64,000 nucleotides of DNA, taken from the NCBI RefSeq assembly GCF_033473495.1, contig NC_088937.1, positions 992,001 to 1,056,000 on the forward strand, written 5' to 3'. This document shows positions 20,948 to 35,900 of the stretch, piece after piece. The DNA is from Cercospora beticola. Lineage: Eukaryota; Ascomycota; Dothideomycetes; Mycosphaerellales; Mycosphaerellaceae. Made by a program: the position numbers and the translations under genes. Within the stretch, counting starts at the first letter, position 1; every line of letters begins with the position of its first letter. A model generated the notes under the pieces. The model searched no databases. It was not told where the DNA came from and saw nothing but the letters and a program-made list of their open reading frames with translations.

Positions 20948-23900
20948 AGTTATATTATTAATATATATATTACGATAGGAAAAAAGCTACTAGTATCTTA
21001 TTACTTATTATATATACTATATCCTATAGTAATCTTCTTTCTAGCTCCTTATATCTCTAAGCTCTTCGTAATCCCTACTATATATTATATATTCGTCGAG
21101 ACCTACTACTAAACTATCCTCGTTATACTCTATCTAACGTAGTAGTAATACGGGTAAAGCTATATTATAACTAATAACCTTACGCGATCTCCTTTGCCTT
21201 AATAGTAACTTATAGAAGTCCGAGGCTCTTCTAAATTATATACGATCCTAGGATAGCTTCTAGAAGCTCGCTATACTACTATACGCTATATTTTAGGTAT
21301 CTCTAAGATACTAAGGTCGTCTTTAAGTCTAAGCCTTAATTAATAGTAGTCCGAGTACGCTATACTTATAACCTAATCGACAAATATACTAATAGCTAAG
21401 GTCGAAGGCTAGTATCGACTATAGCTAGTATATATTAGCTCTTACTATCTTATCGGCAACTTCGCGAGTATTAGGATTTAGGCTATAGTAAACGTAGGCT
21501 AATATATACTTTAGCCTCTATTTACGTATCTTAATTAATAGAGCTTCCCGAGTATTTATAGTTTCTTTACCGAGAATAATAATATAGTCGGTTCGAGACT
21601 ATACTTCTTCGAGTAGTTAATCGTCTACTAGTATATTTAAAGTCTTATCTTTGTAATACTAAATATAGAGTATAATAGTACCTATGTTTTTGCTTTCGGT
21701 TAAGCTTCTCGGAATAGTTACGATATCGTAGATCTCCTTAATATAAGCACGACGTCTTATATTAACTAGAGCCGATTTCTTTATCGCTAGGCTTCCCTTT
21801 AGCTCCTTAATAGTCTCTCGCCTAAATTCCGAGGCTAGTAACGAGATAAGTAAAAGGAACTTCTTAGTCCTAGAATTAATTATCGTTCGGAATACCTTAC
21901 GAGATAGAGGCTAAATACTAACTAATTTGCTAAACTTAGTATAACTATCTTTTATTAAAAGTAGGGAGAACTTAGAGCTAATAGGTATCTTTAAGTATTT
22001 TAGATCGTCGAAGGCCTTCTCTAAACTATAGGAGGTCTCTAAAGACGTATCTATAATATCGAGGCGCTTAGTTCGTTAGATAATATTCTATACTAGTTCT
22101 TTATATATAGATCGAAGTCGCTCTATTACTATTTCGGCCTACTTACTTAACTTTATACCGAGCTCTTTCTTATTTATAGTCTCTATTAATTGCGTCTCTA
22201 TACTATAATAGCTATATACGTCGCAGAGTATCTTTCTAAAGTAAGCTCTACTACTATCTACTAAGGCTATTACCTCGCTATTATATTCTAAGCGTTTTGC
22301 CTATTAAATATAAATTCTTAGAATACCTATCGGAAGAAGCCTATCGTCTACTTTAAACTCTACTATTATATTCGTCTCTTATAGTACTTTATTAATCGGA
22401 GCTAACTTATTAAGCTCTATATCTATCGTCTTAATATCTCTCTTCTTATAAGTATTAAAGAAGCAAGAAAGATAACTTAGAGTAGGCTATATAGTTATCT
22501 CTTATAGCCTAGTAGTATACTTCTCTCGGCTAGCTAATAAGATAAGTATATCTTATACTTCTAGCGGGAGGTCTTTTATTATAGAAGTAAGAATCTTATT
22601 AATATAAGTTCTTAATTCTACTAGGATAATAGACCTCTAATCTAGTCTATAATAATCTAGTAGCTTTACTAGACTTAGAGCGAGTAACGTATATAATTTG
22701 CTAGCTTTCGAGCGTAGGAAAGGCTTCCGATTATCGAACTACTATAGTATCGAATCGTAGATAGTATATATTATCTATAGGATATTCTCGAAGTTAAGAG
22801 TATAAGTTTTCTCCTCCTCGATAGACTCGCGTATCTCCGTTATTACTTTATTTATAGTACGTAAGAGCGTAGTGTCGGTCTTCTCTAGTCCTACTAGCTA
22901 TACTCGTTAAAGAATAGTATATAAGACCTAGTAGGTCTAAGCGACGAGTTAAGGTACCTTAGCTAGCTACTTTAGTATATCTATAACGTTATTAGCTCCT
23001 TCTCTAAGAAACCTATTACGAGTAGTATTGCCTAGCTCGGCCTCTTAACGTTGCCTACTATTATTAGCTATATCTACGTCCTTTTTCTCTTTAGTATTTT
23101 CCTCTTTAGTATCTCTACCTTAGGTATCGATCTACTCCTACGTTAATTATATACCGTTATAATTAGTAAAAATTGCTAGTTCGGGCTTTATATCGTCTAT
23201 TATAGTAGGCTTCGTATATTTAGTAGCTAATAGGGCGGGCAAATCTACTAAAGACTAAACTTTAAATATATCGCCTAGTATAGTAAGTTACTTCTAAACG
23301 TTAACCTAAGATAAGAACAAATTATAATATTTAAGAATATTAGGCCTTACTATCGCACTAAGATACGCTTTAATACGAGGAGTAGAAACTATCGTATATT
23401 ACTTAGTAATAGCGTATATATTTTACCGAACGATATAACTAACGCCTATACCTTATAGCAAATAGCGTCGTATCTAGTTCCCGGATCTATACTTTCGGAA
23501 GTTAATAGGCTATATACTTACCGTATATTATCTCGCTATATATAGAAGTATAGCTCTCGGCTTTAGGAATTAGGAATCCGAATACCTATATTTTAGTATA
23601 ACGATCGATATATATAGACTATTTAAGCTACTAATAGAATACTCTTCTACTTACCTCCGTCTCGGAACTCTTATACTCTTAAGACTATACGCTATTATAC
23701 TTGCGAGCACTATATATTTCTTAGCGCTTCTACTAAGGCTATATATTGCCTATTAAATCTCTACTACTCGGTATATATACACTGCGTAGCTTAGACTGCC
23801 CGAGACTAATACTACGTAGAAAGATATTCTAGAATACTACGACTATATAATATTATAGTTTAGTTAACGTATAAGCTTTATAAATTAACCTTACCTTCTC

Positions 23901-26900
23901 GCTATCGAATATAGAGACCTCCTACGCTAATAGTATTAGTATCGAAGTAACTAAGCGTTATGTTTTAAGATATACGTAGTTTAAGTAGTTTACTTACAAT
24001 CTATATCGGTTTATATATATAGTAGCTTATACCTTCGACTAGTCGGCTATAAATATATCTAATACGTTTAATATTACGAAAGATAATTTGTTATAGCGCT
24101 ATATTATATTCGTAGACCTTAAGTAAGGAGATATATACTTGCTAGGGCGGGTCTTAGAGCTTCGTATTAATAGACCTATATCTATACCTAGTAGCTCTAT
24201 ACTAAAGAGTAGAACGATAACTATAGCGAGCGGAAGACCTAGTATTAGTATAAGGCCGGTATTTTGCCTATCTAGAACGGCTACTATAGTTACTATATAA
24301 TCTAGGATCCTACCTATTATTAATATAGCGAGTGCGAGTATTACCTTAACTAGTAGTATAAACTAACTTCCTACCTCTAACGGATCGATAGCTCTATTCG
24401 GATAGATGTTTTTCGTTTAGGTAGCTTTAGTAGTATTCTAGTAGGTATTAATAGTATAATCGAGTAACTAGATCGCTTTCGTAATATAGTAGAAGTAAGT
24501 TAGAATAGTCGAAATTTCTTATATTACTATACTTAGATAGCCTAGATTATAATAGACGTATAGTCTTCTTACCTCTACGGCTTCCGCTAATATAAATCTT
24601 TTTATATACGTAGAAAGGTACTTTAGCGCGATATGCTCGCAGTTTAAGCGTTACTTAGTTAAGTTCGTAGTATAAGTTTAGATCGTCGATAGGTTCTAGA
24701 ATCTTATACTCTAGTATAGATACGATTATAGTATACTACTCTAAGTAGCGTTCGTTACTATAATCTTCGTTAGCTTAAAAGTAATAGTAAATATCGCGCT
24801 GCTTATAATATAAAGGTCTTCTAAGTTAGACTCGAGGCTTAAAAGGATAGTAGAGGGATTTATATAATAAGAGAACTACTATAAATATAGCTACGTAAAA
24901 GCGCCGCAAAAGAGTTATAGCGTTCGGCCCTCCTCCGAAAAGTAAGAGAGTATTATAATTCGCGAAGATACGTAATAAGTACCTAATATATTATCTATCC
25001 TACCGTTTAGAAACGTTATACTCCTCTCTTATATATAGACTACCGAAGGGCTTTTCTATTTATACTTTCTTAAAGTCCGCTAGGAAGTTAATATTTTCTA
25101 TAATAGTATTTACGCTACTATTAGTATCCTTCTAATTAGCTAAGAAGTCTATATCTTCTAATTCGTATAGATCTCGTAGTATCGGTTAGCTACGTTACGG
25201 ACTACTAATATCTATACCTAGACTAACTAGATTAAAGTTAATTAGGTCTCCTCTACTATAGTACTCGTTAACGTAATAAGTTTCTATTCGTAGAGTTAGA
25301 GTAAGTAGAGGTCTATTAATAGTACGATTAATAAGTAGTACGCCGAGCTATCCGGAGTAATATCTTTTAATCGATATAACGAAAGTCTGCCTAAGTACTT
25401 ACTATAGCTATCTATAGAATAATCTATAGTCGTTCTTAAGCTCTGCCTAGATTATACTAACTTAGCGCTAAGCTGCGTTTATATTAATCTTAGGTATACG
25501 CGCGATAGTAGCGGGCGGTTAGAATTAAAATAGGTACTACCTCTCTACCTTAGCTACTAGGCTAAGCGGGGAAGGAGGTCCTATCGTTAGAGATATACTT
25601 TAGTAACTCTTTATTATACGACTAAAGTAGCTTAATACTAGAGAGCTCGAGCTTAAGTTATCGATAGGAGTTACCTTACTAGCGTAGAGCTAGATAGTAA
25701 GATAGTTGTCCTTATTCTATAACTATACGTTACTTAAAGCTTCCGAACTCTTATTAGGTTTAGTAGGTTATAGACGAGAGAATAAAGCCGTAGGATAGGC
25801 TACTATATCCGTAGACCGATTATTTAGGTCTATATATAAAGTCCGAGGTAATCGATCTCTTTTTAGTATCGGTACTTATACGAGCTTTAGATAGTCTATC
25901 TACTTTAATAGATATATATGTTTCCTAACCTTATTCGAGCGTTCGTATTAGCGTTACGCTCTAGATTCTAAAGTAACGCTCGAAGATAGCGAGCCTAACT
26001 AGATAATAAGTTAATATTAACGCGAGAGATCGATATACCGAGGAAGCGTAGGCTACGTAGTATTAGAATAAGCGATACGTAGTTATAATCTAATATAATA
26101 TACTTCTATAGAGCGCAACTATATATTCTTACTAGCTAAGCCTATATTAAATCCTAATATAGTTAGTTAATAGGTATCCCGAAACCTAGACCTACGCTAA
26201 AGCCTTCGACTAGAGTAACTAAAGAAGCTCGGCTCCGAGATTCTTCTTCTACGAGCTAAGCTAACCTACGACGTAATAGTTCTATCTAATAGTCTTTCGT
26301 AGTAGTTATATCTAAGCGAAGAGGTTGTTCCTACGTATTCTAGTTAGATTTTAATATATTATAATTCGGAATTATATATACTTATAAGTATAGTCGTAAG
26401 ACTAGCGACTCTCTACTATAATAAGTCGTATTAAACCTAGAGCGCCTTAAGCTTCTACTTTAAAGCTATATAGTCCGGCCGTTCTAGTATTATATTATGT
26501 CGGTCGTTTATCGTTCTATATATCGGCCTGTATATCTTTTTAGGCGCTTTATAATAGTTTAATAACTTAAGTAGTATCTAACGATAGTCTTATAAGTAAG
26601 TATCTTAAGCTTCGGTAGGAAGCTTATATAACGGCCTAATATCTTATAAGTAAGGATAGCTCGGAATATTATAGTTAACTAGAGGCGAACTTATTACTAA
26701 GATAGTACTTAAGACTTTATACGTCTAGCGTATAACTTCTATCTCTTAGAGTAGCTTAAGGCTTATAGTAGTTATAGGCGCTTACGTAGAGCCTTATTAG
26801 CGCTAGTAACGTTATAGTAGTAATCGAAACTCGATTATATCTCTTCTTATTTCGCGCTCGGTATCGGCGTAGTACTTATAGCTAAGAACGGGAAGCAGAA

Positions 26901-29900
26901 ACTAATTTCGGGATATAAACGTAAGTATTAAGCCCGTTAACTCTAGTTAAGAGGCCGCGCTATTACGTACTACTATTTAGGGAGCAAACTTTATACTAAT
27001 TAGAAGGTATAGTCTAGCTAGCTCTTAGATATTCGGCTAGTTCTTATATAAACTATCTACGTAGTAGGAAAGGTATAGCGTACTTAGGTTATAGATATAT
27101 AAATATACTATAGGAGCTTCTAATCTATCTCTATTAGTCTAAAGTAGCTATAGTTTAAGCGCCTAACCGGTCGTCTAGTATTTTGTTAAACGATACCGAG
27201 TTATATATAGTATCTAATTCTAAGAGCGATAGTATAATCGTAGACAATTAATCCGTTCCTACTATAAATGCTTAACGAACGCCTCGTTATATAGTTTTTT
27301 GCTCTAGAGGTACGTTTTATAGTACCTACGTCCTTCGCCTTTAATCTTAGCTATATATAGAACATTATATATAGTTTCCTAGTCTTTTGCGACGTATTTA
27401 ATATAATCTCTATTTATATCGTCTAGTATCGAAGACCGCAAGCTCGAGCACGATTTCGGAAGCTAGTATATATTAAAAAGGCCTAAGGTAGGTTTCGGGC
27501 GTCTAACTTAAGCTATTTCGCTACTAATTTAGCGTAGATCTACGCGTAAGGTAAAGTAGCCTACGGAATCTATCTATCGCGTAACTATTATAATTAGAAT
27601 CTATACTTAAGAACGTAAATATCTTTGCTTATAGTCGTAGATAATACTAGATACTCCTAGTTACTATAGCTATAGGACGATCTCGGTAACCGGGAGTATT
27701 CCCTAAGCGCTATACGTATACGAGTACGGAGAATTGCCTCTAAGTAATCTTAGTACGCGTATTATAGAGACAAGTACGCGTAATACGAAGATAAAGATTA
27801 TATATAAGGTTAATTAGAGAGTAGTAGATATACGCGTAGCTTAATAGACTTATCTACGTCGTTTACGATATATTGCTTATAGTAAAGGATTCTATCGCTA
27901 TAATACTATACCGTAGCGTCGTAGTAGCGGCCTAGTACTTCTAGGCTTAACTCTTACCTAGGAGGGCAGGCGACTAACCCGATACGAAGATAATTATATA
28001 ATATCTAGACTTAAGACTCTAAGCGAAAGCGGAAATCTAGAAGTATATAGTATAGTATCTCTAATAATATTAAAAGTACGGCAAAGCCTAGCCGTATAGC
28101 TTATTACGCGCTTCGGACCTCTTTATTATAACTCTGACTATTAACGAGGGTAATATTAATATACTTTTTAAGAGATATTCCTACTTCTAAGAAGCGATAG
28201 GCTTACGAAATACGGGAGAGAGCGCTATAAAGAAGCTACGTCTTATAAGTATAAGCTCGCGGCTATCTTAGAAGTTACGAGTATCGCAGAGCGATATTTA
28301 ATCTTATCCGTAGCTATTACTAGCTCCCGCGAAAGCTATAAAGGTCTCGCTAGAAAGGCAATAGATTAGCTACCTACAACTTAGTATACTTATATAAGGA
28401 AATTCGGAGATAATCGTATACTTAGACTAGAAGGACAAATCGTCTCTCTAGATATTTAAGGAAGTACCTTAAGTAAAAGACTATTTGCTAACTCTCGATT
28501 ATTCTTATCTATTAAGTCCGCAATTCGTTATATCTATAGGAAGCTAAACTTATCTTAGCTACTATTATACTCGGTATATACTCGAGGAGCTCTTAAACTC
28601 GTATCGACTACTAGAGGAAAGATATATATATACTCTCGTAGTATCTATATGCTATCTTATTTCTATAATTGCTTACTTAACTAACAAAGTAGTTATTTAG
28701 AGTATTAAGATATCTAAATAGCTACGGATTAGCTTATATAGTAGTATGCGCTCGATTAGTATATATATATAGTCGAAGCGGGAGAGTATTCTTAGGTAAG
28801 TCGTAAAAGCGATATACTATAAGTTACTAGGCTTATATTTACTAGTATAATACTCGACTATAACTAGAGATAAACTCTCGGAGAATAGGATTAGAGACCT
28901 TAAGAACCTTAGCCTACTACTTCTATAATATATAGAGATATTACCGAATCGTAGAGTAATACGTATAGCCGATAGCGTACGTGCCGACCTCGTAAGTAAT
29001 AAAGTATTCGGTCTGTCGTAGCTAGAGCGCTAGAGTAGACAATTATAGTTAATCGACTTTATTAATAATCTATTTACCGCGCAAAGGCAAGTATATAAAA
29101 AATTCGAAACACCTATAAGTAAATAATAGCTAGAGTAATAAGACTATAATACTAAGTCCTACTTAGTATAAATATATAAAGGGCGATCTAGACGGCAAAA
29201 AAGAGTATTCTATATTCGTACTACTAGTAGAAATAATTTCTCTAGAGTATTTAACTATATAGCAAGCTATATAGTTATAATTAATAAGCTGTTTAAGTTA
29301 TATAGTAGACTATAACCGAGTAGCTCTCTAGAATCGCGAATCGTATTATCGGTTATATAGAATTCTTTAATAGGTCTACCTATAGCAATTATATCGGCGG
29401 TACGCGCTTAATATAATTCGTTCGTAGACCTATAATAGAGTTACTAACCTTAACTATACTAGGTTATACGTACTACGCCGCTCGTAAGTAGATAGGCTTC
29501 GGTCCTCTACTATTAGCCGATATACTCTATATATACTACCTCGCTCGCGTCTATCCTACCTAATACTATAACTATATAGTAATAGATCCTATATCTTTCG
29601 ACCTCTCTATCTTATATACGATAGGTATCGGCTTAGGAATAAGTAACGTACTAGTATAGATATCTACTAGCGTCTCCTACTCCTCGCTACGCGAATATAG
29701 TCTAGAAGGCAATCTAAATACAAACTTAGATACCTCTATCGACTTCGTATTTCCCTTCGGATCGCTCGATAAACTACTATATAGACTAGATTTAATAGAT
29801 ATAACTTAATAACGTAATATAGGATTTAGTCGCTATAAGTAGAGTAGAAGTAGATAGCTAATAAAGCGTACCTATAAGTAAGTTTACTATCGAAAGGAAT

Positions 29901-32900
29901 TCGCTATATACTAATCCTATATAGTATCGAGTTAGAGGTTTATAAGTTACGATAATAGATTTATTTTCTCGTAGTAGCGAAGACTCGCTTATAGCTAGAG
30001 ATTAACCTTATATAAGCGTAGGTAATATAGATATAATCGTAGAGCTATAGTCTTAGCGAGAGATATAGAGACCTATAACGGCGCTTCGAGGGAGTTAGAA
30101 TAGTATAGGAAATAACTAGCTCGTAGCTCCTTAAGTATAGTACTTAACTTATAGTACTTAGGAGTATTTATAAAAGCCTTTATTAATAACTTAAGGCAAA
30201 TTATACCGCTCCTAACTATTATACTAATAATAGCAGTAGGGCCTTTTTCTCTCTAGAAGCTAGGACGATTATAGATCGAGCAGTTAAGGCACTCTCTAAT
30301 AAGCAATTAGAGATATCTCGAAAGGTTAACGAGTACGAGACAGATATTATAGATATTTTTAAGAAGTTAACTAAATTTTTAGAGCACGTTACTAGGAGCC
30401 TTAGTTAAATCTCGCAATATATTAAGAATCCTTCTTCCGGTACGCCTAAGTTTCCGGATATCGATAAGCTACTATACTAGAATAATAAAGACGAGAATTT
30501 AAACTTTAAATAATCGCCGTTATCGGTTTCGATAGAAGGAAAACATATAATCGTAATCGTAATTAGTTTCTATAAATCCTCTATAAATATAGATAGAATA
30601 TATACTCGCTCTTCCTAGCTTCCTATCGCTAGGATTACGATTCTCGGTTTAAGAAAGGTAGTCTATATCTAGAAACGTTATCTCTATTTTATACCTATTA
30701 GTAATATATTAACTAAGTAGATATCTTTATAAAGAATATATATATAACTCGATTAGGTTTAGTAGATACGTCGGCGAATATAGCTAAAACTAAGCGAGAG
30801 ACTATAAATAGAATAATTCGATCTATATACTTTCTACGAGAGCTAACTACCGGGATCTCTAGGCTCTTACAATAGGTAGAACGGTATATACTAGAGATCT
30901 TCGAGTCTTATATAAGAGAATATACTATATATAACTATACCTACTAATATCGCGAAAACTTCGAAAGTTCGCTCTATATTAGAGGCTTACGCTACGCGAA
31001 AAGAGTAACGTACTATATCTATAGAGCTAACGATAGGAAAGCGTATAGTACTAATAGTATCGACGTACGCTTCTTCTATATCGAAATCCCGATATCTCTT
31101 AAAGCCGTAAGACTTTTACTAAAATTAAAAGTACGACGATCTAGAGAGAGCTTAGGTAACGATAGATTGCTATAAAAATAGAAGAGTAATAGTAGAGGTA
31201 GCTTCGTAAGGCCGGGAAGATATTATAATAATATTATTAGGTTACCTATTAGAACTAAAGACAGAACGAAGCTTAAGAACTAAAGACCTATACGATAACT
31301 ATAATCGATAACTCTACTTAAGTTAAAGTAGTTTCGTATAAAACGTCGATAGGCGTAGACTCTAACTTTTGTTTTATCTTCTTAGTAGTAACTAGTATTC
31401 CTAGTACTTTTAAATACGTTATTATATATAGCGTCTTCTATAGTAGTCTAGAGATATAAATATACTCGATAATCTTCTAAATATATTAGCGACGAATAAA
31501 AATAAGGTCGCTTTACTAACTACTTATATATTAGACTTAAATAGGTCTAGATATATTAGTACTACCTATAATAGTACTATCTCTTAGCCTCTTATCGTAA
31601 TATAAATATACCTAGGCAAGGGTATACTATAATATCTATCTCGACGCTACCCGTATTACGAGATTAACTACTTACGTAGGAAGTAGAATATAGGATCCGG
31701 AATCTAGGTATTTGTTTACGCTTCTAGCCGATAGCCTATATATAGGACTTCGTTAACTATATACTATATGCTCGAAGTAACTACTATCTATAAATATCTC
31801 GTAAAAGCTATTAAATATAATAGAAAAATAACTATTAACTATACTATATAATTTTAACTATCGTATCTTTAATTATTATAGCTCTTATCGCTAGAGTATC
31901 GGCTACTATACCTTTTTAAAATTCTCTACTATATATTACGAGCCTAATTAATAGAGTTATAGCTAGTAACGATATCTAGTTTATATCTATATATTCGAGT
32001 AACTAGGCGCTCCGAAGCTTTTTATTAATATAGGTAGGCTATTAAATAGGAAGAAGGTAACCTATAACTTAGTAATAACCTTCGAGGATATAAACTTCCT
32101 ACCTATCTCTTTAATAGTAACGCTATATAATTATTCGGGAAATTAGAAAGCTAATTTTAAGATTCCCGAAAGCGTCTCTAATAGAATAGTAGCAATTTAA
32201 TAGTAGGTTAACCGTATTATAAGAATAGTAAAGTACTAATACGATATAGGTAATATAAAGGTTAGTAAGTATCGTCTTATAGCCTTCTCGAAGTATAAGA
32301 GAGCTATAATAGCTCGGATATCTATAAAGTAGAGCGATAGTTCCTTACGATAAACGTTACCTACTAGACTAAGGAGGAACTATAGAGTAATAAGACCTTA
32401 GATCTAACTACTAGAGCTACCGAATACTATAGCCTAGAAAAATTGTTCGAGATAATAAGTAAGCTATAGAATTCTCGGAAACGCGAATTATAGTAGTAGA
32501 ATTACGCCGCTTATATAAACTGCTTTCGGGTTTACTACTTTTAGGAGATAGAATGTCTTAGTAGTCTTAGCGTTAATATAGATTATACTATATAAGATAG
32601 CGTCCTAGTAGCTCGTCGATCGAGTCTCTAGTTTATTTCTACTAAATATAGATATAGTACTTCCCTTCGAAGTAATTAAGCTTTAAGAAGTAATAGAATA
32701 TTATTATTAGTAGACCTCGGAGCAACTTTCTACTATTAACGAACGGCTAAATAGTATAGACGAACGACTAGATAGGATAATATAGCTCTTATTAGAGTAT
32801 TTACCTTCCTACTCTATAAGTATTCGCTCTCTATTATATCTTAAGGATAAGAAAAGGACTATTACGCGTTACGTCGCTATTAGTATTATCCGGTTAGTTA

Positions 32901-35900
32901 TTCGGGAAACCGTAGGAGGACGAATATATAGTAAGCTAGGCGTAGGAGAAGCTATAATATAGCGCTAATATTTCTAGGTCTCGATATTATAAGAGGAATT
33001 ATAGAGATTACTAGTAAGGAGCTAAAATAGCTAGAACGAGAAGTATTATATAAGGAGAGTCGATCTATAGTTACTACGAGAAAACATATCTTAGTTTAAG
33101 TAACTCGAAGTAATTTAGCCGCCGGTATTTCTACTAGTCTATCTTCTACTTTATCGCCGATAGTATTAATAATAACTATATCGTCGCCGGGAGCCGACTC
33201 TCTAGAATAATTCGTAACCTCGGGGTCCTTATAATCGCGTTTATATAGTAAGCGCTTCGGCTACCTAGCTAGCTTAGACTTACGTATAGTCCTTAGATAA
33301 TCGTCTAGAATATACTTTAATCTATTATAAAAGCCTTCTCGGTATACTTTATCTCTATTTGCTTATAGTATAGGAATTATAGTATTTTCCTAATTAAACG
33401 GTATAATAGATAGCGCCTATACGACGTTTTCGGAGCTAGAGAACTATAATAGAATTTCGTCGGTTAAACTAGAATCTAAGACTTTGTTAGATTATATAGT
33501 ATAGAGCTATGTTTTACCTATATAAGCCGCTTGCTATAGGCTAAGAGTAATATATACTAGAGCTAGGTACTATAGAGCTTCGCTACGTTACTACTATCGA
33601 GTCTACGCTATAGGTTGTTACTTTCGTAATAGAGTCCGAAATGTACTCGGTAAGCAATCCTAATAAGTTATCTTTAACCTAAGACCTAAGGCAGGCTATT
33701 TTATCGTTACCGGAGCAGTATATTAAGTTTTTAATATACTAGAGTAGCCGTTATACGTTTTAATCTAAGTATATATCGCTTAAGGAATCTATTCCTTATA
33801 ATATTTCGATTAATCTACAAAGTAATTCGTATATATACCTTGCGCGGGCTTGCTATACTTATAGTCTAAGTCGGGTATCTATCGGGTAAATTCGTAATAA
33901 GTAGTAATATACGTCCCGAGTCTAGCTTTTATATGCCTAGCGGTCGTTATTAGTATAAGTATATTAGCCGTCCTTAGTATATAATAACTTAGTAATAGTC
34001 CTTATAGTAAAAAGGATTATTATCTTTAGAAGTAGCACTTATAAGAGATAAGGAAATACTATACTTATAGCTATTATAAGGAAATCTCGGAAGGAGAATC
34101 TTTTATCCTTTATTATATATAGAGCCTATAGTACTAAGGGATTTATCTCGTAGCCGTACGTATAACTTAGGCTTAATTATACCTATATAGCCTTGCTAAT
34201 TAATGTTTCTAGTACTATAGAGGCGTTTCTATTAGAGTATATAGGAGTAGAGGCTAGAAGCGCCCGAGTACGATTATTAGCCGGAGGATATAGTACTATA
34301 GATAGTTCGCTAACGACTAGACTAGGTACTAAGCTTTTAATTCGCGATACTCCTAGTATATAGTTAGGAAATAGTAATTGTTAATACTAATAGTTAGCCT
34401 ATAGAAAGTACCGGTAGTTCTAATTTAGACTCTAACTAGAATTCTAATAAGCTAGTATAGGAATCGAGTTTAGTTCGTAACTTAAGTTATTATAGTCGGC
34501 TAAAGCGCTACTTAACGAGGCAGTAGGAACGGTACCGTTATTCGAAGAGTAATATAGTAGTAAAGGGCTCTAGGAGAGCTATAAGAGTACTATAGACGTA
34601 GAGCTAGCTTACTTATAGTAGAGAGTCGGTATTATAAGTATTATATCGAGGTTAGAGAAGGTACTAATAAAGAAGATTAATAGCGAGTTAGATAGCTTTT
34701 ATGTCTTAAGCAGGCACCTAACGATAACCGATAATAAATATAAGCTCCGGTACGCCTATAGTATCGGGCTAGCGAAGGAGTACTAATAACTAATTAATAG
34801 TAATCGGTCTGTTAGTATTACTTATTAGCGTCTCTATACTATATCGGCTACGACTACGAAACGAAGAGCTATTTAATAACTAGATAGGAGAATACTACTA
34901 TAGAAACTAATCTATCTAAGTAGATAAGAGCTATAGGATCGACCGAGCGGAGGGCGTCTATTAGTATTAGTACGTTACGGGAGTCGCTTATAATCCTTAA
35001 GAGTAGTAGGCGTAGCTAGGTCTAAGTAGGATCGCTATAAATATTATAATAATAGCTATTAATTTACTCTATCTCGCGAATAAGTAGAAGGTCGTTACGA
35101 GACTATATATATATATAGTTCTTACTAGAGAATATAAGCTAATAAGTCTCTATAGCTAGGATAATCTTAGCCTACGTCCTTTGCTATAAGAATAACTATT
35201 ATAGGTATTAAAGCGCTATATCTTAGTATATAGTAAGTTCTCTCTATATCTATATACGTCTCGGCTAAGGACGTATATATATCCTTAATATAGTATACGA
35301 TTAAGACGCGTCGATAAGGAGTACCGTTATACTATTTTTATAATCTAGGCCTTATATACGTTACTTATAAACTAATATACGCTAATAATTTCCTACGCCG
35401 CACGCTAGTCTATAGCTACGAGCGAGGCTAGTATCCTTATATAGTACTAAGCAGGCAGGGCAGATCTTAGCTAGACCGATACTTATAGCTAGCCTAGCTA
35501 CTACCTTCGAATCGTAAGCCTCGAATCTTCTTCTCTTAGTATAAGCTCTCTATACTTAATACCTACGAGTATTCTAGACTACGAGTACTCCTTTTAAATT
35601 ATAATAGCTACTACTAAGGTAGCCGATCTTTAAGAAGCGTAATAGGTAGTCGATAAGATTATTAGTTCGAAATATAATAAAGAGGGCAAGTAGTAGTACC
35701 TCGTCTTATAGGCGCCCTACGAGGTTATAGAGGACGAAATCGAGTCGTACCTTATATAACGCCTTAGTAGTACTCTACTTCTATAGCTTACGAAGGACGT
35801 TATATCCGCGCCTAATAATAAAGTTCTAGTATTCTAGAATTATACGTAGGAGCCCTCGGATATTTTGTCCGAAGATTATAAAGATTCGATTCTAGAATAT

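Noticed and set aside
21300..23330. A long minus-strand frame that looks like a helical protein when TAG/TAA are read as Gln/Trp
   Set aside because: In RIP-saturated DNA every frame is open under that reading, so continuity is not evidence. No family motif could be found.
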